In this document: in pieces, positions 23,524 through 32,967 of the stretch | Layout of the letters: each line of letters starts with the position of its first letter | Numbering within the stretch: the stretch's first letter is position 1 | Assembly: GCA_947259495.1 (NCBI GenBank) | Contig: CAMYLV010000016.1 | Location: 1 to 44,504 of the forward strand | Source: an uncultured Desulfobacterales bacterium | GTDB lineage: Bacteria > Desulfobacterota > Desulfobacteria > Desulfobacterales > JAHEIW01 | Length of the DNA stretch: 44,504 bases | Direction of reading: 5' to 3' | Notes under the pieces: generated by a model | The model's input: the letters and a program-made list of their open reading frames with translations, nothing else | Database searches by the model: none | Told to the model about the DNA's origin: nothing | Position numbers and translations under genes: made by a program

Positions 23524-24174
23524 ATGCACGATCTACCCAGAACAAAAGATATCCCCACCCAGGTCAAAGACCCTGATCTGGTTAACCGTCGGCGGCGTCA
23601 AATTGCCGATGCAGCAGTTCAGCTATTTATCGACAGGGGGTTCCATAAAACCACCACGCGCCAGATTGCCCGGGCAGCCGGATTCTCGATCGGATCATTG
23701 TACGAATATTTTGCCTCCAAGGAAGATATCCTGTACATGGTGTGCGAAGCCATTCACGCCGAGGTGGAACGCGGTGTGACGGCAGCCATGTCCCAGGCGA
23801 AAGGGGGCCGCGATGCACTGGTGAAAATCATCCACGAGTACTTTATCGTCTGCCACCAGATGAGCGATTTTATTCTTTTGATTTATCAGGAAACCCAATC
23901 GTTGCCCTCTCAATGGCAAAAACGGGTTCTGGATAATGAACTGCGAATCACAGGCCTTTTTGTCAAAGCGCTGGCCCGCATCGCCAAATCAGGCGATCTG
24001 ATCAATCTTAAAGAAAATAACCTGGAGCTGGCTGCTCATAATATTGTCGTATTAGGTCATATGTGGACCTTTCGGCGCTGGTATTTGGCTCACCATTACA
24101 GCATTGAAGATTATATCAAACTTCAGACTGGCATTATTCTGGGGATGTATGCCGCTGGTAAAAAACAAAATTAA
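23524..24174 (+). CDS. TetR-family transcriptional regulator
   Basis: 216 residues. The N-terminal helix-turn-helix is classical: IADAAVQLFIDRGFHKTTTRQIARAAGFSIGSLYEYFASKEDIL spans residues ~24-67 (shown here as the motif boundaries). The C-terminal ligand domain contains RRWYLAHHYSIEDYI, common in regulators of acyl-CoA metabolism. Two palindromes upstream are good candidate operators. It lies 74 bp ahead of icmF on the same strand; an acyl-CoA effector from the IcmF or ligase pathway is likely (inference). Confidence 0.9.
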   Translation: MHDLPRTKDIPTQVKDPDLVNRRRRQIADAAVQLFIDRGFHKTTTRQIARAAGFSIGSLYEYFASKEDILYMVCEAIHAEVERGVTAAMSQAKGGRDALVKIIHEYFIVCHQMSDFILLIYQETQSLPSQWQKRVLDNELRITGLFVKALARIAKSGDLINLKENNLELAAHNIVVLGHMWTFRRWYLAHHYSIEDYIKLQTGIILGMYAAGKKQN

Positions 24175-24248
24175 GCACCCTTCTGTTTGCAGCTCACGCT
24201 TGACCGCTCATGGCAACGAAGATTTTTAATCGGCATCAAGGAGGCAAA

Positions 24249-27200
24249 ATGACAGCTGAGGTCGAGGTCTACCAACCCGAAAATTACATACGAGTCGTCA
24301 CAGCAACCTCTCTTTTCGATGGCCATGATGCCGCTATTAATATCATGCGCAGAATCCTACAGGATACCGGCGCAGAGGTGATTCATTTAGGACATAATCG
24401 ATCGGTTCAGGAGATCGTGGATGCCGCCATCGAGGAAGATGCCCAGGGAATCGCGGTATCCAGCTACCAGGGCGGCCATATCGAATTTTTCAAGTATATG
24501 GTCGATCTTTTAAAGGAAAGGGGGGCGGCCCATATCAAAATTTTTGGCGGCGGCGGCGGTGTGATTGTGCCGGATGAAATCGCAGAACTCGAAACATACG
24601 GCGTGACCAAGATTTACTCACCGGAAGACGGCGCCAAATTGGGACTGCAGGGTATGATCAACCATATGGTCGCAGCCATCGATTTTTCCACGGTTAAAAA
24701 TAGTCGCTTTGCATTTGATGACCTGTCTCCGGATAATAAATTGTTGGTTGCCAACCTGATATCTGCCGCAGAATACGCTAAGGCCAAGGAAAACGGTGAC
24801 CTGGCAGCCTTAAGAGCTGAGCTGGCCAAAAAAATCGGGAGCCGCAAAACGCCCGTAATCGGCATAACCGGAACCGGCGGTGCCGGCAAATCATCATTGA
24901 CCGACGAGCTGATCTTGCGGATGCTGCATGATAACACAGATATTCATATTGCTATCATCAGCTGCGACCCGTCGCGACGCAAGACCGGCGGTGCGTTGCT
25001 GGGGGATCGAATTCGCATGAATGCCATCGGCAGCCCCCGCATATACCTGCGTTCACTGGCAACCCGCAAATCACAGACAGAGATTCCCGCGATATTGGGA
25101 GAAGCAATTGATGCTGTAAAAGCTGCCGGCTATGATTTGATTATCGCCGAAACTGCCGGAATCGGACAGGGCGACTCCAGTATTATCGACATGGTGGATC
25201 TGTCCATATATGTGATGACCAGTGAATTCGGCGCCGCCTCCCAGCTTGAAAAAATTGATATGCTGGATTTTGCCGATCTGGTGGTGGTCAATAAATTCGA
25301 AAAACGGGGCGGCGAGGACGCAGTGCGCGATGTTCGCAAACAAGTCCAGCGCAACCGCAAAGCCTTCGATCAATCTCCGGACGAAATGCCGGTATTTGGA
25401 ACCATCGCATCCAAATTCAACGATGATGGCGTAACGGCGCTTTATCATGCCATCATGGATTCGGTCACCGAAAAAACCGGTGTTCAGTTTAAGTCCGCTC
25501 TGCCCAGACCCAACACCCGGACATCGACATCCAAAACCATCATCATTCCGCCGGAACGCACCCGCTATTTAAGTGAGGTCGCCGATCAGCTCAGAGCATA
25601 CCACCGCGAAACCGGGGTTCAGGCAGAAGCCATCAGAAAAGTCTGGCACCTTAAGGAAACCGCCGACACACTGAGCAGTGAGGATCTGAAAGGCGATACG
25701 GGCCAGCTAATAAACGCCCTTAAAGAACAAATTAAAGCCGCTGAAGCGACCCTCAACCCGGAAACGGTTCAAACGTTTGAGGAATGGGAAAACATCCAGG
25801 AGATCTATGGTAAAGATGATCTGGTCTATCAGGTCCGTGATCGTGAAATCAGGGTGCCACTTTTTTCCGAGTCCTTAGCGCATACCCGCATACCCAAAAT
25901 TGAACTGCCAAAATTCAAGGATCCGGGGGAAATTTATCGCTGGTTGCGGGAAGAAAATGTTTCCGGAAGATTTCCTTACACGGCCGGGGTGTTCCCTTTA
26001 AAACGCGTTGACGAGGACCCGACCCGCATGTTTGCCGGCGAAGGTGACCCGGCCCGCACCAATCAACGCTTCAAGATGCTTTCGGCCAATTATGACGCCA
26101 AGCGACTGTCAACTGCCTTTGATTCGGTCACCCTGTACGGCTGCGATCCGGATATCCGCCCGGACATATACGGGAAAGTCGGCACCTCGGGGGTGAGCAT
26201 TTGCACCCTTGATGATGTCAAAACGCTCTATGACGGTTTTGATCTTTGCGCGCCCAATACATCAGTTTCGATGACCATCAACGGTCCGGCGCCCATTATC
26301 CTGGCCATGTTTCTGAACACGGCCATCGATCAGCAGATCGATAAATATAGGGCTGAAAACGGCAAACCGCCTTCTAAAGCGCAATACCAGAAAATACGCG
26401 ACAGTGTGCTGTCCAATGTGCGCGGCACGGTTCAGGCCGACATTCTTAAAGAAGACCAGGGACAAAATACCTGTATTTTTTCAATCGACTTTGCTTTGAA
26501 AATGATGGGAGACATTCAGCAATACTTTATTGATAATCACATTCGCAACTTTTATTCCGTATCGATCTCCGGATATCATATCGCCGAGGCCGGCGCCAAT
26601 CCCATCACACAACTGGCCCTGACTCTGGCAAATGGGTTCACCTACGTGGAGTACTACCTTTCAAGGGGAATGCCCATCGACAGTTTTGCGCCCAATCTCT
26701 CCTTTTTCTTCTCCAACGGATTGGATCCGGAATATAATGTGATTGGACGGGTGGCCCGACGAATCTGGGCGGTTGCCATGCGTGATAAATACGGCGGTTC
26801 CGAACGCTCGCAGATGTTGAAATATCATATTCAAACCTCCGGTCGTTCCCTGCACAGTCAGGACATTCAGTTCAATGATATCCGCACCACCCTGCAGGCC
26901 TTATGTGCGATCTACGACAACTGTAATAGCCTGCATACCAATGCCTTTGATGAGGCTATCACCACCCCCAGCGCAGAGTCGGTCAGACGCGCGCTGGCCA
27001 TCCAATTGATCATCAACCGCGAATGGGGGTTGACCAAGAATGAAAATATGAACCAGGGCAGTTTTATCTTCGAAGAACTGACGCGCCTGGTAGAAGAGGC
27101 GGTTTTGCTGGAATTTGACCGCATCACCGAACGCGGCGGCGTTTTAGGGGCCATGGAAACCGGCTATCAACGCAGCAAAATTCAGGAAGAGTCTATTTAT

Positions 27201-27527
27201 TACGAAACCCTCAAGCACACCGGAGAGATGCCCATTATTGGCGTCAACACCTTTCGCGATCCGCATGCCGACGGGGAGCAACTCAGCGAAGCGGTCGAAC
27301 TGGCGCGGGCCACGGAAGCAGAAAAGCAATCGCAGCTCAAGCGTCTGGCTGACTTTAAAGAACGCAACGCAAAGGCGGCACCGGCCGTCCTGGAGAGCCT
27401 GCAAAAAGTTGTTTTGTCCGGCGACAACATTTTCGCTGAACTGATGGATGTCGTGCGCTCCTGCAGTCTCGGGCAAATCACCCGGGCGCTCTATGAAGTC
27501 GGCGGACAATACCGGCGCAATATGTAA
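24249..27527 (+). CDS. icmF: Fused isobutyryl-CoA mutase
   Basis: A 1092-residue three-part enzyme: an N-terminal B12-binding domain with the cobalt-ligand histidine in [11 protein letters not shown] (~16-27) and [12 protein letters not shown]; a MeaB-like GTPase ([48 protein letters not shown]); and a C-terminal TIM-barrel mutase domain ([39 protein letters not shown]). It interconverts isobutyryl-CoA and butyryl-CoA, and some relatives act on isovaleryl/pivalyl-CoA. By my hand alignment Phe582 takes the place of Tyr89 of methylmalonyl-CoA mutase, arguing against a methylmalonyl substrate. AAGGAGG precedes the ATG at 24249; an upstream ATG at 24210 is less likely. Confidence 0.96.
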   Translation: MTAEVEVYQPENYIRVVTATSLFDGHDAAINIMRRILQDTGAEVIHLGHNRSVQEIVDAAIEEDAQGIAVSSYQGGHIEFFKYMVDLLKERGAAHIKIFGGGGGVIVPDEIAELETYGVTKIYSPEDGAKLGLQGMINHMVAAIDFSTVKNSRFAFDDLSPDNKLLVANLISAAEYAKAKENGDLAALRAELAKKIGSRKTPVIGITGTGGAGKSSLTDELILRMLHDNTDIHIAIISCDPSRRKTGGALLGDRIRMNAIGSPRIYLRSLATRKSQTEIPAILGEAIDAVKAAGYDLIIAETAGIGQGDSSIIDMVDLSIYVMTSEFGAASQLEKIDMLDFADLVVVNKFEKRGGEDAVRDVRKQVQRNRKAFDQSPDEMPVFGTIASKFNDDGVTALYHAIMDSVTEKTGVQFKSALPRPNTRTSTSKTIIIPPERTRYLSEVADQLRAYHRETGVQAEAIRKVWHLKETADTLSSEDLKGDTGQLINALKEQIKAAEATLNPETVQTFEEWENIQEIYGKDDLVYQVRDREIRVPLFSESLAHTRIPKIELPKFKDPGEIYRWLREENVSGRFPYTAGVFPLKRVDEDPTRMFAGEGDPARTNQRFKMLSANYDAKRLSTAFDSVTLYGCDPDIRPDIYGKVGTSGVSICTLDDVKTLYDGFDLCAPNTSVSMTINGPAPIILAMFLNTAIDQQIDKYRAENGKPPSKAQYQKIRDSVLSNVRGTVQADILKEDQGQNTCIFSIDFALKMMGDIQQYFIDNHIRNFYSVSISGYHIAEAGANPITQLALTLANGFTYVEYYLSRGMPIDSFAPNLSFFFSNGLDPEYNVIGRVARRIWAVAMRDKYGGSERSQMLKYHIQTSGRSLHSQDIQFNDIRTTLQALCAIYDNCNSLHTNAFDEAITTPSAESVRRALAIQLIINREWGLTKNENMNQGSFIFEELTRLVEEAVLLEFDRITERGGVLGAMETGYQRSKIQEESIYYETLKHTGEMPIIGVNTFRDPHADGEQLSEAVELARATEAEKQSQLKRLADFKERNAKAAPAVLESLQKVVLSGDNIFAELMDVVRSCSLGQITRALYEVGGQYRRNM

Positions 27528-27681
27528 ATTCATGCGGGGCGTATTAAAGAAAAATCATAGGGTGTCTATAGTTTTTGCGTCTTGGCGTGAGGCTTTGCAT
27601 AATAAGGATCGTACCAATTCGGTAAATGACGGATTCTTCTCCTGTCTTTTTATCTGGCTGGCTGCTCCCCGCAAAATCACC

Positions 27682-27701
27682 ACCTGAATTTTGCATGAAA
27701 A
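27682..27701. repeat. ACCTGAATTTTGCA motif, solo copy
   Basis: ACCTGAATTTTGCATGAAAA, the exact reverse complement of the right end of the 39213-39527 element over its 14-base core. It lies just beyond the stop of the HAD phosphatase gene. Confidence 0.6.
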
Positions 27702-27714
27702 ATACAGGCTATAG

Positions 27715-28401
27715 CTAAATGGCAAGAACTTCGGTTAAATTGGCGATACTGTCGATGATGGCATCCGGCCGCTCTTTTTTTAATGACTCGTAATCGTCAA
27801 ACCCGGTCAATACCCCAACCGTCCGCATTCCTGCTGCTTTGCCGGATTGCATGTCAGTGGTGGTATCACCTACGTAAACACAATTTGCAGGTTTAAGCTC
27901 AAGTTGTTGGGCACACGCAAGAAGCGGATCCGGCGCCGGTTTTCTTTGTTTGATGTCATCGGATGTGATGATGACCTCGAAGAGTTTGTCAACGCCCGCA
28001 TTTTTAAGAGGCAACATTTTTGTCTCTAAATAATGCTTTTGAGTCGAGGTGACCAGACCCATTTTTAACCCGTTTGCAGACATCATCTTGAGAATACCGT
28101 CCGCACCCTGAATAATATCCAGATCATCAGCAAACATCTGCGGTGCAATCTCATTGATGATGGCCCAGGCCTCATCGATAATATTTTCTTTGCGGTTCAG
28201 GACTTCTTGTGGCAAAACAAGTTGCCATTTAAAATCTTCGCTTTCCGCTGCCCTTAAAATTTTACTGCGCGAAACCGGCGGAAGATCGAGTCGTTCCAGA
28301 GCGTTTTCCACGATTCTAAAATATATGTCGATCGAATCAATCAGCGTTCCGTCTAGATCAAATATCGCCGCTGCCACTTTTACCTTCTGCTGTTGAGACA
28401 T
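27715..28401 (-). CDS. HAD-superfamily phosphatase, phosphoglycolate-phosphatase-like
   Basis: 228 residues with motif I AAIFDLDGTLIDS (~12-24), a helical cap, the threonine motif LVTSTQK, the KPAPDPLL lysine and the GDTTTDMQSGKAAG acidic motif. It should dephosphorylate a small phosphorylated metabolite. Its ATG follows the DUF120 gene stop by three bases, with GAGGAG as ribosome site inside that gene's end, so the pair is one operon. If the partner makes FMN, a flavin- or nucleotide-related substrate is conceivable. Confidence 0.88.
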   Translation of the reverse strand: MSQQQKVKVAAAIFDLDGTLIDSIDIYFRIVENALERLDLPPVSRSKILRAAESEDFKWQLVLPQEVLNRKENIIDEAWAIINEIAPQMFADDLDIIQGADGILKMMSANGLKMGLVTSTQKHYLETKMLPLKNAGVDKLFEVIITSDDIKQRKPAPDPLLACAQQLELKPANCVYVGDTTTDMQSGKAAGMRTVGVLTGFDDYESLKKERPDAIIDSIANLTEVLAI

Positions 28402-28404
28402 AAA

Positions 28405-28806
28405 TCACTCCTCTGATAGAAACACGGAAACCGTTTCACCATCTTTAGCATTAAGAGAGGCTTTGATGTTCAACGGGCCGATGATCTCGATAATATTCTT
28501 GGCATGAATTCTGACTTCTTCTTCAGGAATGATAATGGCGCCCTTGATTTCTCCCAGCGTCACCGGAAAGGCTTTTGCATTACAGAACTTTGGATCGGGT
28601 GAAATCAATTCGATCCCTTTTTTTTGATCCAATGATGCTATAAGGGGCAGATCGTCCGGCGCTATTTCCAGGTTAAGCGTACCGGGATAGGGCTTAAAGC
28701 CTAATTTCTCTTTACACTGCTGCTGCACCCAGTCGATTTGGGTAAAATAGGCGCCCTCCCCTGCACCGCTGACAATTTTACCTTTTAAGACCTGGGATTG
28801 CTTCAT
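28405..28806 (-). CDS. DUF120 protein, CTP-dependent riboflavin-kinase-like
   Basis: About 133 residues. The signature GKIVSGAGEGAYFTQ and LGFKPYPGTLNLEI matches the archaeal RibK/DUF120 fold, which phosphorylates riboflavin using CTP. ISPDPKFCNAKAFPV and HAKNIIEIIGP complete the barrel. In archaea this replaces bacterial RibF, so presence in a bacterial locus is unusual though such homologues occur in Desulfobacterota. The ATG at 28806 is preferred; a GTG three codons earlier is also open. No clear ribosome site. Confidence 0.75.
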   Translation of the reverse strand: MKQSQVLKGKIVSGAGEGAYFTQIDWVQQQCKEKLGFKPYPGTLNLEIAPDDLPLIASLDQKKGIELISPDPKFCNAKAFPVTLGEIKGAIIIPEEEVRIHAKNIIEIIGPLNIKASLNAKDGETVSVFLSEE

Positions 28807-28851
28807 GAGGTACACTATATTGGTATGATGTCTCTAATCAACAAAGAAATA

Positions 28852-28945
28852 GGACACGGATTAACGCAGATTTTCTCAGATTAAAATATAATTTTAAGTG
28901 AAGGCCGTTTAGAGATCTCTGTATTATCTGTTTTTATCCGTGTCC
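28852..28945. repeat. Inverted repeat overlapping a gene end
   Basis: GGACACGGAT (28852-28861) pairs with ATCCGTGTCC (28936-28945), and the inner ACGCAGAT pairs loosely with ATCTGTTTT. The right arm codes for the last residues and part of the stop codon of the hypothetical gene at 28934. Confidence 0.55.
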
Positions 28946-29266
28946 CATAAACCATTTTTCTTTTTGAAAATCATCCGGGTCCTCGGGCAATTGGCCCGTA
29001 ACGATTATCTGTAACTTGCCGACAGCCGGATGGCCCTCACCGAATTCAGCCATAAGTGATTTGATCGCCCTGCCCAGGGTCTGATTGCAGGCAGATTGAC
29101 ATTCGCCGATAACGTCCGCCGGCAAATGATGATAGGCTTCAATCAAATTATCCACCCAATTTTTCAATGTTTTTGTATCGATCTCAGCTTTTGACCGGCG
29201 ATAAACATATCCTTCAAAGGCACCGGCGGAAGCGGCAAATTCATAGATCTGTTGATATGTATGCAT
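28934..29266 (-). CDS. Hypothetical protein
   Basis: 110 residues, no family recognised. It looks all-helical and slightly acidic (YQQIYEFAASAGAFEGYVY, then TLKNWVDNLIEAYHHLP, IGECQSACNQTLGRAIKSL) with a short beta-like tail (KLQIIVTGQLPEDPDD). The ATG at 29266 is seven bases after GGAG, better than an in-frame start nine codons upstream. The final residues fall in the arm of an inverted repeat, suggesting the repeat inserted at the gene's end and supplied a new stop. It sits between the DUF120 and methyltransferase genes on the same strand. Confidence 0.6.
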   Translation of the reverse strand: MHTYQQIYEFAASAGAFEGYVYRRSKAEIDTKTLKNWVDNLIEAYHHLPADVIGECQSACNQTLGRAIKSLMAEFGEGHPAVGKLQIIVTGQLPEDPDDFQKEKWFMGHG

Positions 29267-29366
29267 AAATGGCTCCGTTAAAAACAGGCGCAAGGCATAT
29301 GATATTGGGAATGATTCTGAAAAAATTAGTATTTTGCCTCAGCCCTTGAGAATTGAAGCATATGCC

Positions 29367-30032
29367 TTAAGCCCTTTTTAGCTTAATTCTTATTTCGTTG
29401 TCGCGCGCGTCAATCCTGTAATCTTTAAAATCGGTTTTTTCGATAAGCGCAATGGCTTCTTCCCGCGTATAGGTTTTAATCGGTTTATGCAAGCCCGACA
29501 GTTGGAAAAGCCTCAGGAAAAATTTTTCCCGCAGATTAAGTGATGCTTTCCATTTTTTACGGTCCACCGCAGCGCTCACCCGGGCCGGATCGAAAATCCA
29601 GGCTTCACCACCGGCTTTCAGGACGCGGTACATCTCCTGTATGACCTTCACCGGATCCTTGATCGCGTGCAACATGCCGGTACTGATCACCATGTCAAAG
29701 GCGGAATCATCGAATTCTATCCGGCCGGCATTGCCGAGCTGAAACGTCAGCCGATCAGACAGACCCGCTCTGGCTGCATTTGAGCGCGCCATATCAAGTA
29801 ACTTGCGGCTTAAATCGACACCAATAATACGAACGTTTGAAGATCTTTTGGCGATCTCAATCGGCAGATAGCCCGGACCCGTACCGATATCCAGAATGGT
29901 ATCGCCCTGCAAATGGGCGACTATTTCCTCAGCCACATGACTGTAATAGCTATCGATTACCATACGGGTGCCTTTTTCATAGGCTGTGGCCAGAACACCC
30001 GGTATGCGCTCGATTTTAATCCATTGTCTCAT
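29367..30032 (-). CDS. Class I SAM-dependent methyltransferase
   Basis: 221 residues with motif I ILDIGTGPGYLPIEIAK (~45-61), the ribose-binding GVDLSRKLLDMAR, motif II-like FDMVISTGMLHAI and the post-motif YRVLKAGGEAWIFDP. It belongs to the UbiE/Methyltransf_11 group and probably methylates a small molecule. Substrate unknown. A TTG at 30038 is in frame; the ATG at 30032 was chosen. No ribosome site is obvious. Confidence 0.85.
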   Translation of the reverse strand: MRQWIKIERIPGVLATAYEKGTRMVIDSYYSHVAEEIVAHLQGDTILDIGTGPGYLPIEIAKRSSNVRIIGVDLSRKLLDMARSNAARAGLSDRLTFQLGNAGRIEFDDSAFDMVISTGMLHAIKDPVKVIQEMYRVLKAGGEAWIFDPARVSAAVDRKKWKASLNLREKFFLRLFQLSGLHKPIKTYTREEAIALIEKTDFKDYRIDARDNEIRIKLKRA

Positions 30033-30165
30033 TGGCAAAATTAAGAAATTTTAATAGGGGCATGATTTAAATTTGTTGGTAGTCTGTGATTGCCTAAAAT
30101 TAAATCAGCGATAAGATATTAAGTCAAACAATTTGCAGTTTACAGTTTCGGCTATATTATGTAAG

Positions 30166-30190
30166 TGAATCTTGCATGAAAATTAAGTGA
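30166..30190. repeat. TGAATCTTGCATGAAAATTAA motif, solo copy
   Basis: GTGAATCTTGCATGAAAATT matches the left end of the 39213 element (CCTGAATCTTGCATGAAAAT). It lies ~30 bases before the flavin-reductase-like gene start. Confidence 0.55.
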
Positions 30191-30219
30191 CAACAGCAAA
30201 AAGAGGGAGGAATGATCGC

Positions 30220-30699
30220 ATGAGTAATGAAAACAATGTATTCTACTGGTTGCCGTGTTCGGTGGTTTTCGTCAGTACCGCCCATGAAGACAAAAAAGAT
30301 ATCATGACCGCTACGGCCATGTTTGTATCGGAAAAGGAGCCGCTGCTGGTCATCAGCGTGGCAAAAGACCATCTGACCGAAAAGCTCATTGCGCAATCCC
30401 GCAAATTTACAGTGGTGATTGCCGGGGCTGACCATGAAAAATTGGCCATGCAGGTGGGCAGTGCTAAAGGCGAAGATAGCGATAAGTTTGAGCGCTTTGC
30501 CATTAAGGCAGCTCCCGGCACCGGCAGTGCGGCCCTGATCCCAGAGGGTGCGGCGGCCTGGATGGAATGTGAAGTTGAAAGTAGCAAGGAAATTCAGGGA
30601 TACCAGCTTTTTATGGGACGCGTTGTCAATCAGGACGATTGCGGCAAACCGCCACTTGTCTGGCATAAAGATAAGTTCTTCAATCTGAATAAAGTTTAG
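30220..30699 (+). CDS. Flavin-reductase-like FMN-binding protein
   Basis: 159 residues of the split-barrel FMN-binding fold: FYWLPCSVVFVSTAHEDKKDIMTATAMF at the N-terminus is the typical flavin-contacting strand pair of flavin reductase/HpaC-like proteins, followed by EPLLVISVAKDHLTEKLI. It may reduce flavin or serve as an electron-transfer flavoprotein. The ATG at 30220 lies nine bases after GGGAGG; the frame opens earlier at 30187 without support. Followed by UPF0261 and DUF89 genes on the same strand. Confidence 0.75.
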   Translation: MSNENNVFYWLPCSVVFVSTAHEDKKDIMTATAMFVSEKEPLLVISVAKDHLTEKLIAQSRKFTVVIAGADHEKLAMQVGSAKGEDSDKFERFAIKAAPGTGSAALIPEGAAAWMECEVESSKEIQGYQLFMGRVVNQDDCGKPPLVWHKDKFFNLNKV

Positions 30700-30706
30700 A
30701 CGACTA

Positions 30707-30753
30707 GTTATTCGTTAATCAGAGAATTACGATTTTTTCAAATAACGAATAAC
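30707..30753. repeat. Short intergenic hairpin
   Basis: GTTATTCGTT (30707-30716) pairs perfectly with AACGAATAAC (30744-30753) around 27 bases. Between the flavin-reductase-like and UPF0261 genes; might be a weak terminator or processing site. Confidence 0.5.
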
Positions 30754-30773
30754 CTTATCCTTAAAGGAATAAA

Positions 30774-31985
30774 ATGGAGAAAAAACTTGTCGTTGCGGTG
30801 GTGGGTACTTTTGATTCCAAGGCTGAAGAGCATATTTTTTTGAAAGATCGTATTGAACAACTTGGCCTGGATGTTTTAACCATGAATGTCGGCACCGCAG
30901 GCCCATCCCCGACAGCGGTTGATCTGGACTTATTCAAAAACGTTATTGAACACAACCCGCAGGTACAAGATAGCAGAGATAAGGCGATTGCGGTTATGAT
31001 CGATGCGGCGAGAGCCCGGATCAAGAAACTCTATGCAGACAAAAAAATTGCAGGAATGATCTCTGCCGGAGGCGGTACCGGCACCCATATCGGTACAAGC
31101 ATCATGCATGAACTCCCGCTGGGAGTTCCCAAGGTAATGGTTTCCACAGTGGCATCGCGCAACATGGCCAAAACGGTCGGCACCAAGGACATCACCATGA
31201 TCCACAGTGTTGCCGACCTGCTGGGTGTCAACAGTATTTCAGGGCGCATCCTGGACGTTGCCGCATCCGGCATTTGTGGCATGGTCCAGGCCCGCTGGAA
31301 ACCGCAATTTGAGAAAAAACGAATTGCCCTGCCCTTCTTTGGATTTATCACCGCGGGTGCCGAAGCCACCCGGCACGAGCTGGAAAATTTGGGATATGAG
31401 GTGGTGCCGTTCCATGCCAACGGCACCGGCGGTATGGCCATGGAAGAATTGGCGGCCAAGGGTTATTTTGACGGTATTCTGGATCTGGCCACCCATGAAC
31501 TGGCCGATCATTTGCTGGATGGCTATTGCGGCGATATCGGACCGCAACGATTCGAACCGGTCCCCGGGCAATCAATCCCCCGTCTGATTGTTCCCGGAGG
31601 ATTGGATTGTGCGGTTTTAGAATTTACACGCAACAATATTCCGGAAAAATATCAAGATCGCCAGATCTTTTTTTATGATTTCCGCTCTGCCATTCGACTT
31701 AATAAAGACGAGACACGGACGCTGGCCGATCAACTAACGGAAAAATTAAACAAAGATGCGCTCAATGTAAAAATATTAATACCCTTGCAGGGATGGTCCG
31801 AAGCGGATCGTGACGGCGGCCCTTTGTATGACCCGCCCATGAACCGGTTTTTCACGCAACGCTTGCGGGAAAAACTCGACTCTCAAATTGACATTCAGGA
31901 AACGGATCACCACATTAACGACACGGCATTTGCTGCAATTGCTGCCCAAATAATGGATCAGATGGTACAGGAGCAGTCAAAATAA
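30774..31985 (+). CDS. Tm-1-like / UPF0261 family protein
   Basis: A 403-residue member of the family that includes the plant Tm-1 resistance N-domain. Evidence: VAVVGTFDSKAEEHIFLKD at the N-terminus (ATP-binding in Tm-1), ISAGGGTGTHIGTSIMHELPLGVPKVMVST, GFITAGAEATRHELENLGYEVVPFHANGTGGMAMEEL and PGGLDCAVLEF. The cellular role in bacteria is unclear. The stop overlaps the ATG of the DUF89 gene by one base (TAATG), a sign of coupled translation. Confidence 0.88.
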   Translation: MEKKLVVAVVGTFDSKAEEHIFLKDRIEQLGLDVLTMNVGTAGPSPTAVDLDLFKNVIEHNPQVQDSRDKAIAVMIDAARARIKKLYADKKIAGMISAGGGTGTHIGTSIMHELPLGVPKVMVSTVASRNMAKTVGTKDITMIHSVADLLGVNSISGRILDVAASGICGMVQARWKPQFEKKRIALPFFGFITAGAEATRHELENLGYEVVPFHANGTGGMAMEELAAKGYFDGILDLATHELADHLLDGYCGDIGPQRFEPVPGQSIPRLIVPGGLDCAVLEFTRNNIPEKYQDRQIFFYDFRSAIRLNKDETRTLADQLTEKLNKDALNVKILIPLQGWSEADRDGGPLYDPPMNRFFTQRLREKLDSQIDIQETDHHINDTAFAAIAAQIMDQMVQEQSK

Positions 31986-32866
31986 TGTTTATCAAGCCCG
32001 ATTGCATTCCTTGCATATTAAAAATGACTATTTCGTCCCTGAGAAAACTATCCCTGGATGAAAAGTCTGTTAAAGCGCTATATGCTGACATTTTGCAGAT
32101 CCCGGCGTTGAGCGGTCTTGTATGGGATATCACCAGCCCGGAAATTATCGAAGATGTATGGAAAAAAATTATTGCAACGGTCAACTCCCGCGATCCGTTT
32201 TATGAGGTGAAATCAAGTCAGAATGAACAAATAATGTCGCTTTACCCGTTTTTGGAAAAAATGGTTAAAGATGCAGCCGATCCGTTAAAGCTTGCCGTTA
32301 AGCTTTCCATCTTGGGAAATTCTATGGATTTTATGGTAGCCGATTCCTCAATTGCAATTGAGAAATCAATAACTACCAAGGCAAAATTGCCGCTTTCAGA
32401 TAAAAATTATTCTATGTTCAGACAGCAATTAGAGGCCGCCCGGCATCTTTTAATTTTCGGCGACAATGCCGGCGAAATTGTATTCGACCGCTTGTTGATT
32501 GAAACCATAAAAATGCTTTATCAACCGGAAATATCCTTTGTGGTTAGAAGTGTGCCGACCCTCAATGACGCAACCATAAGGGAGGCCAAAGCAGTTGGAA
32601 TCGACCAAATGGCTACCGTTATTGAAAACGGCATTGATGGGCCTCTGCCAGGCACTGTCCTGAGCAGATGTTCAAGCACAGTCAACGATCTGGTTAATCG
32701 GTCCGATCTGATCATTTCAAAAGGGGGTGGCAATTTTGACACCCTTGATGAAGAAAGAAAACACCTGAACAAAAAAATTTCTTTTATGTTGCTTTCGAAA
32801 TGCGAACCCCATTTTGATAATTTTAACGTGAAATTGTATCATCCTATTTTAGCCAACACCTACTAA
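31985..32866 (+). CDS. DUF89/ARMT1-like damage-control phosphatase
   Basis: 293 residues. The N-terminal CIPCILK pair, the metal-binding LIFGDNAGEIVFDRLLIE (~156-173), PTLNDATIREA and ISKGGGNFDTLDE are signatures of DUF89 proteins. They are metal-dependent phosphatases that remove harmful phosphorylated side products such as sugar phosphates or 4'-phosphopantetheine. Translational coupling to the UPF0261 gene suggests the two act on a common metabolite or complex. Nothing follows for 318 bp. Confidence 0.85.
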   Translation: MFIKPDCIPCILKMTISSLRKLSLDEKSVKALYADILQIPALSGLVWDITSPEIIEDVWKKIIATVNSRDPFYEVKSSQNEQIMSLYPFLEKMVKDAADPLKLAVKLSILGNSMDFMVADSSIAIEKSITTKAKLPLSDKNYSMFRQQLEAARHLLIFGDNAGEIVFDRLLIETIKMLYQPEISFVVRSVPTLNDATIREAKAVGIDQMATVIENGIDGPLPGTVLSRCSSTVNDLVNRSDLIISKGGGNFDTLDEERKHLNKKISFMLLSKCEPHFDNFNVKLYHPILANTY

Positions 32867-32887
32867 ATCTTTACTGCCCCGTCTAAT

Positions 32888-32960
32888 TCCGCCACACCAT
32901 TAATCCATCACTCCAGGGCCCCATCGTTCCATCATTCCAATATTCCAGTACTCCAAGGCA
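32888..32960. repeat. Degenerate CCATCATTCCA tandem words
   Basis: Words such as CCATCACTCCAG, CCATCGTTCCATCATTCCA and ATATTCCAGTACTCCA repeat imperfectly; they are the reverse-orientation counterpart of 14796-14902. Non-coding. Confidence 0.4.
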
Positions 32961-32967
32961 TCAATGC

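Noticed and set aside
24210-24248. Earlier ATG for IcmF at 24210
   Set aside because: AAGGAGG lies between the two starts at the right distance from 24249, and the family's N-terminus matches the later start.
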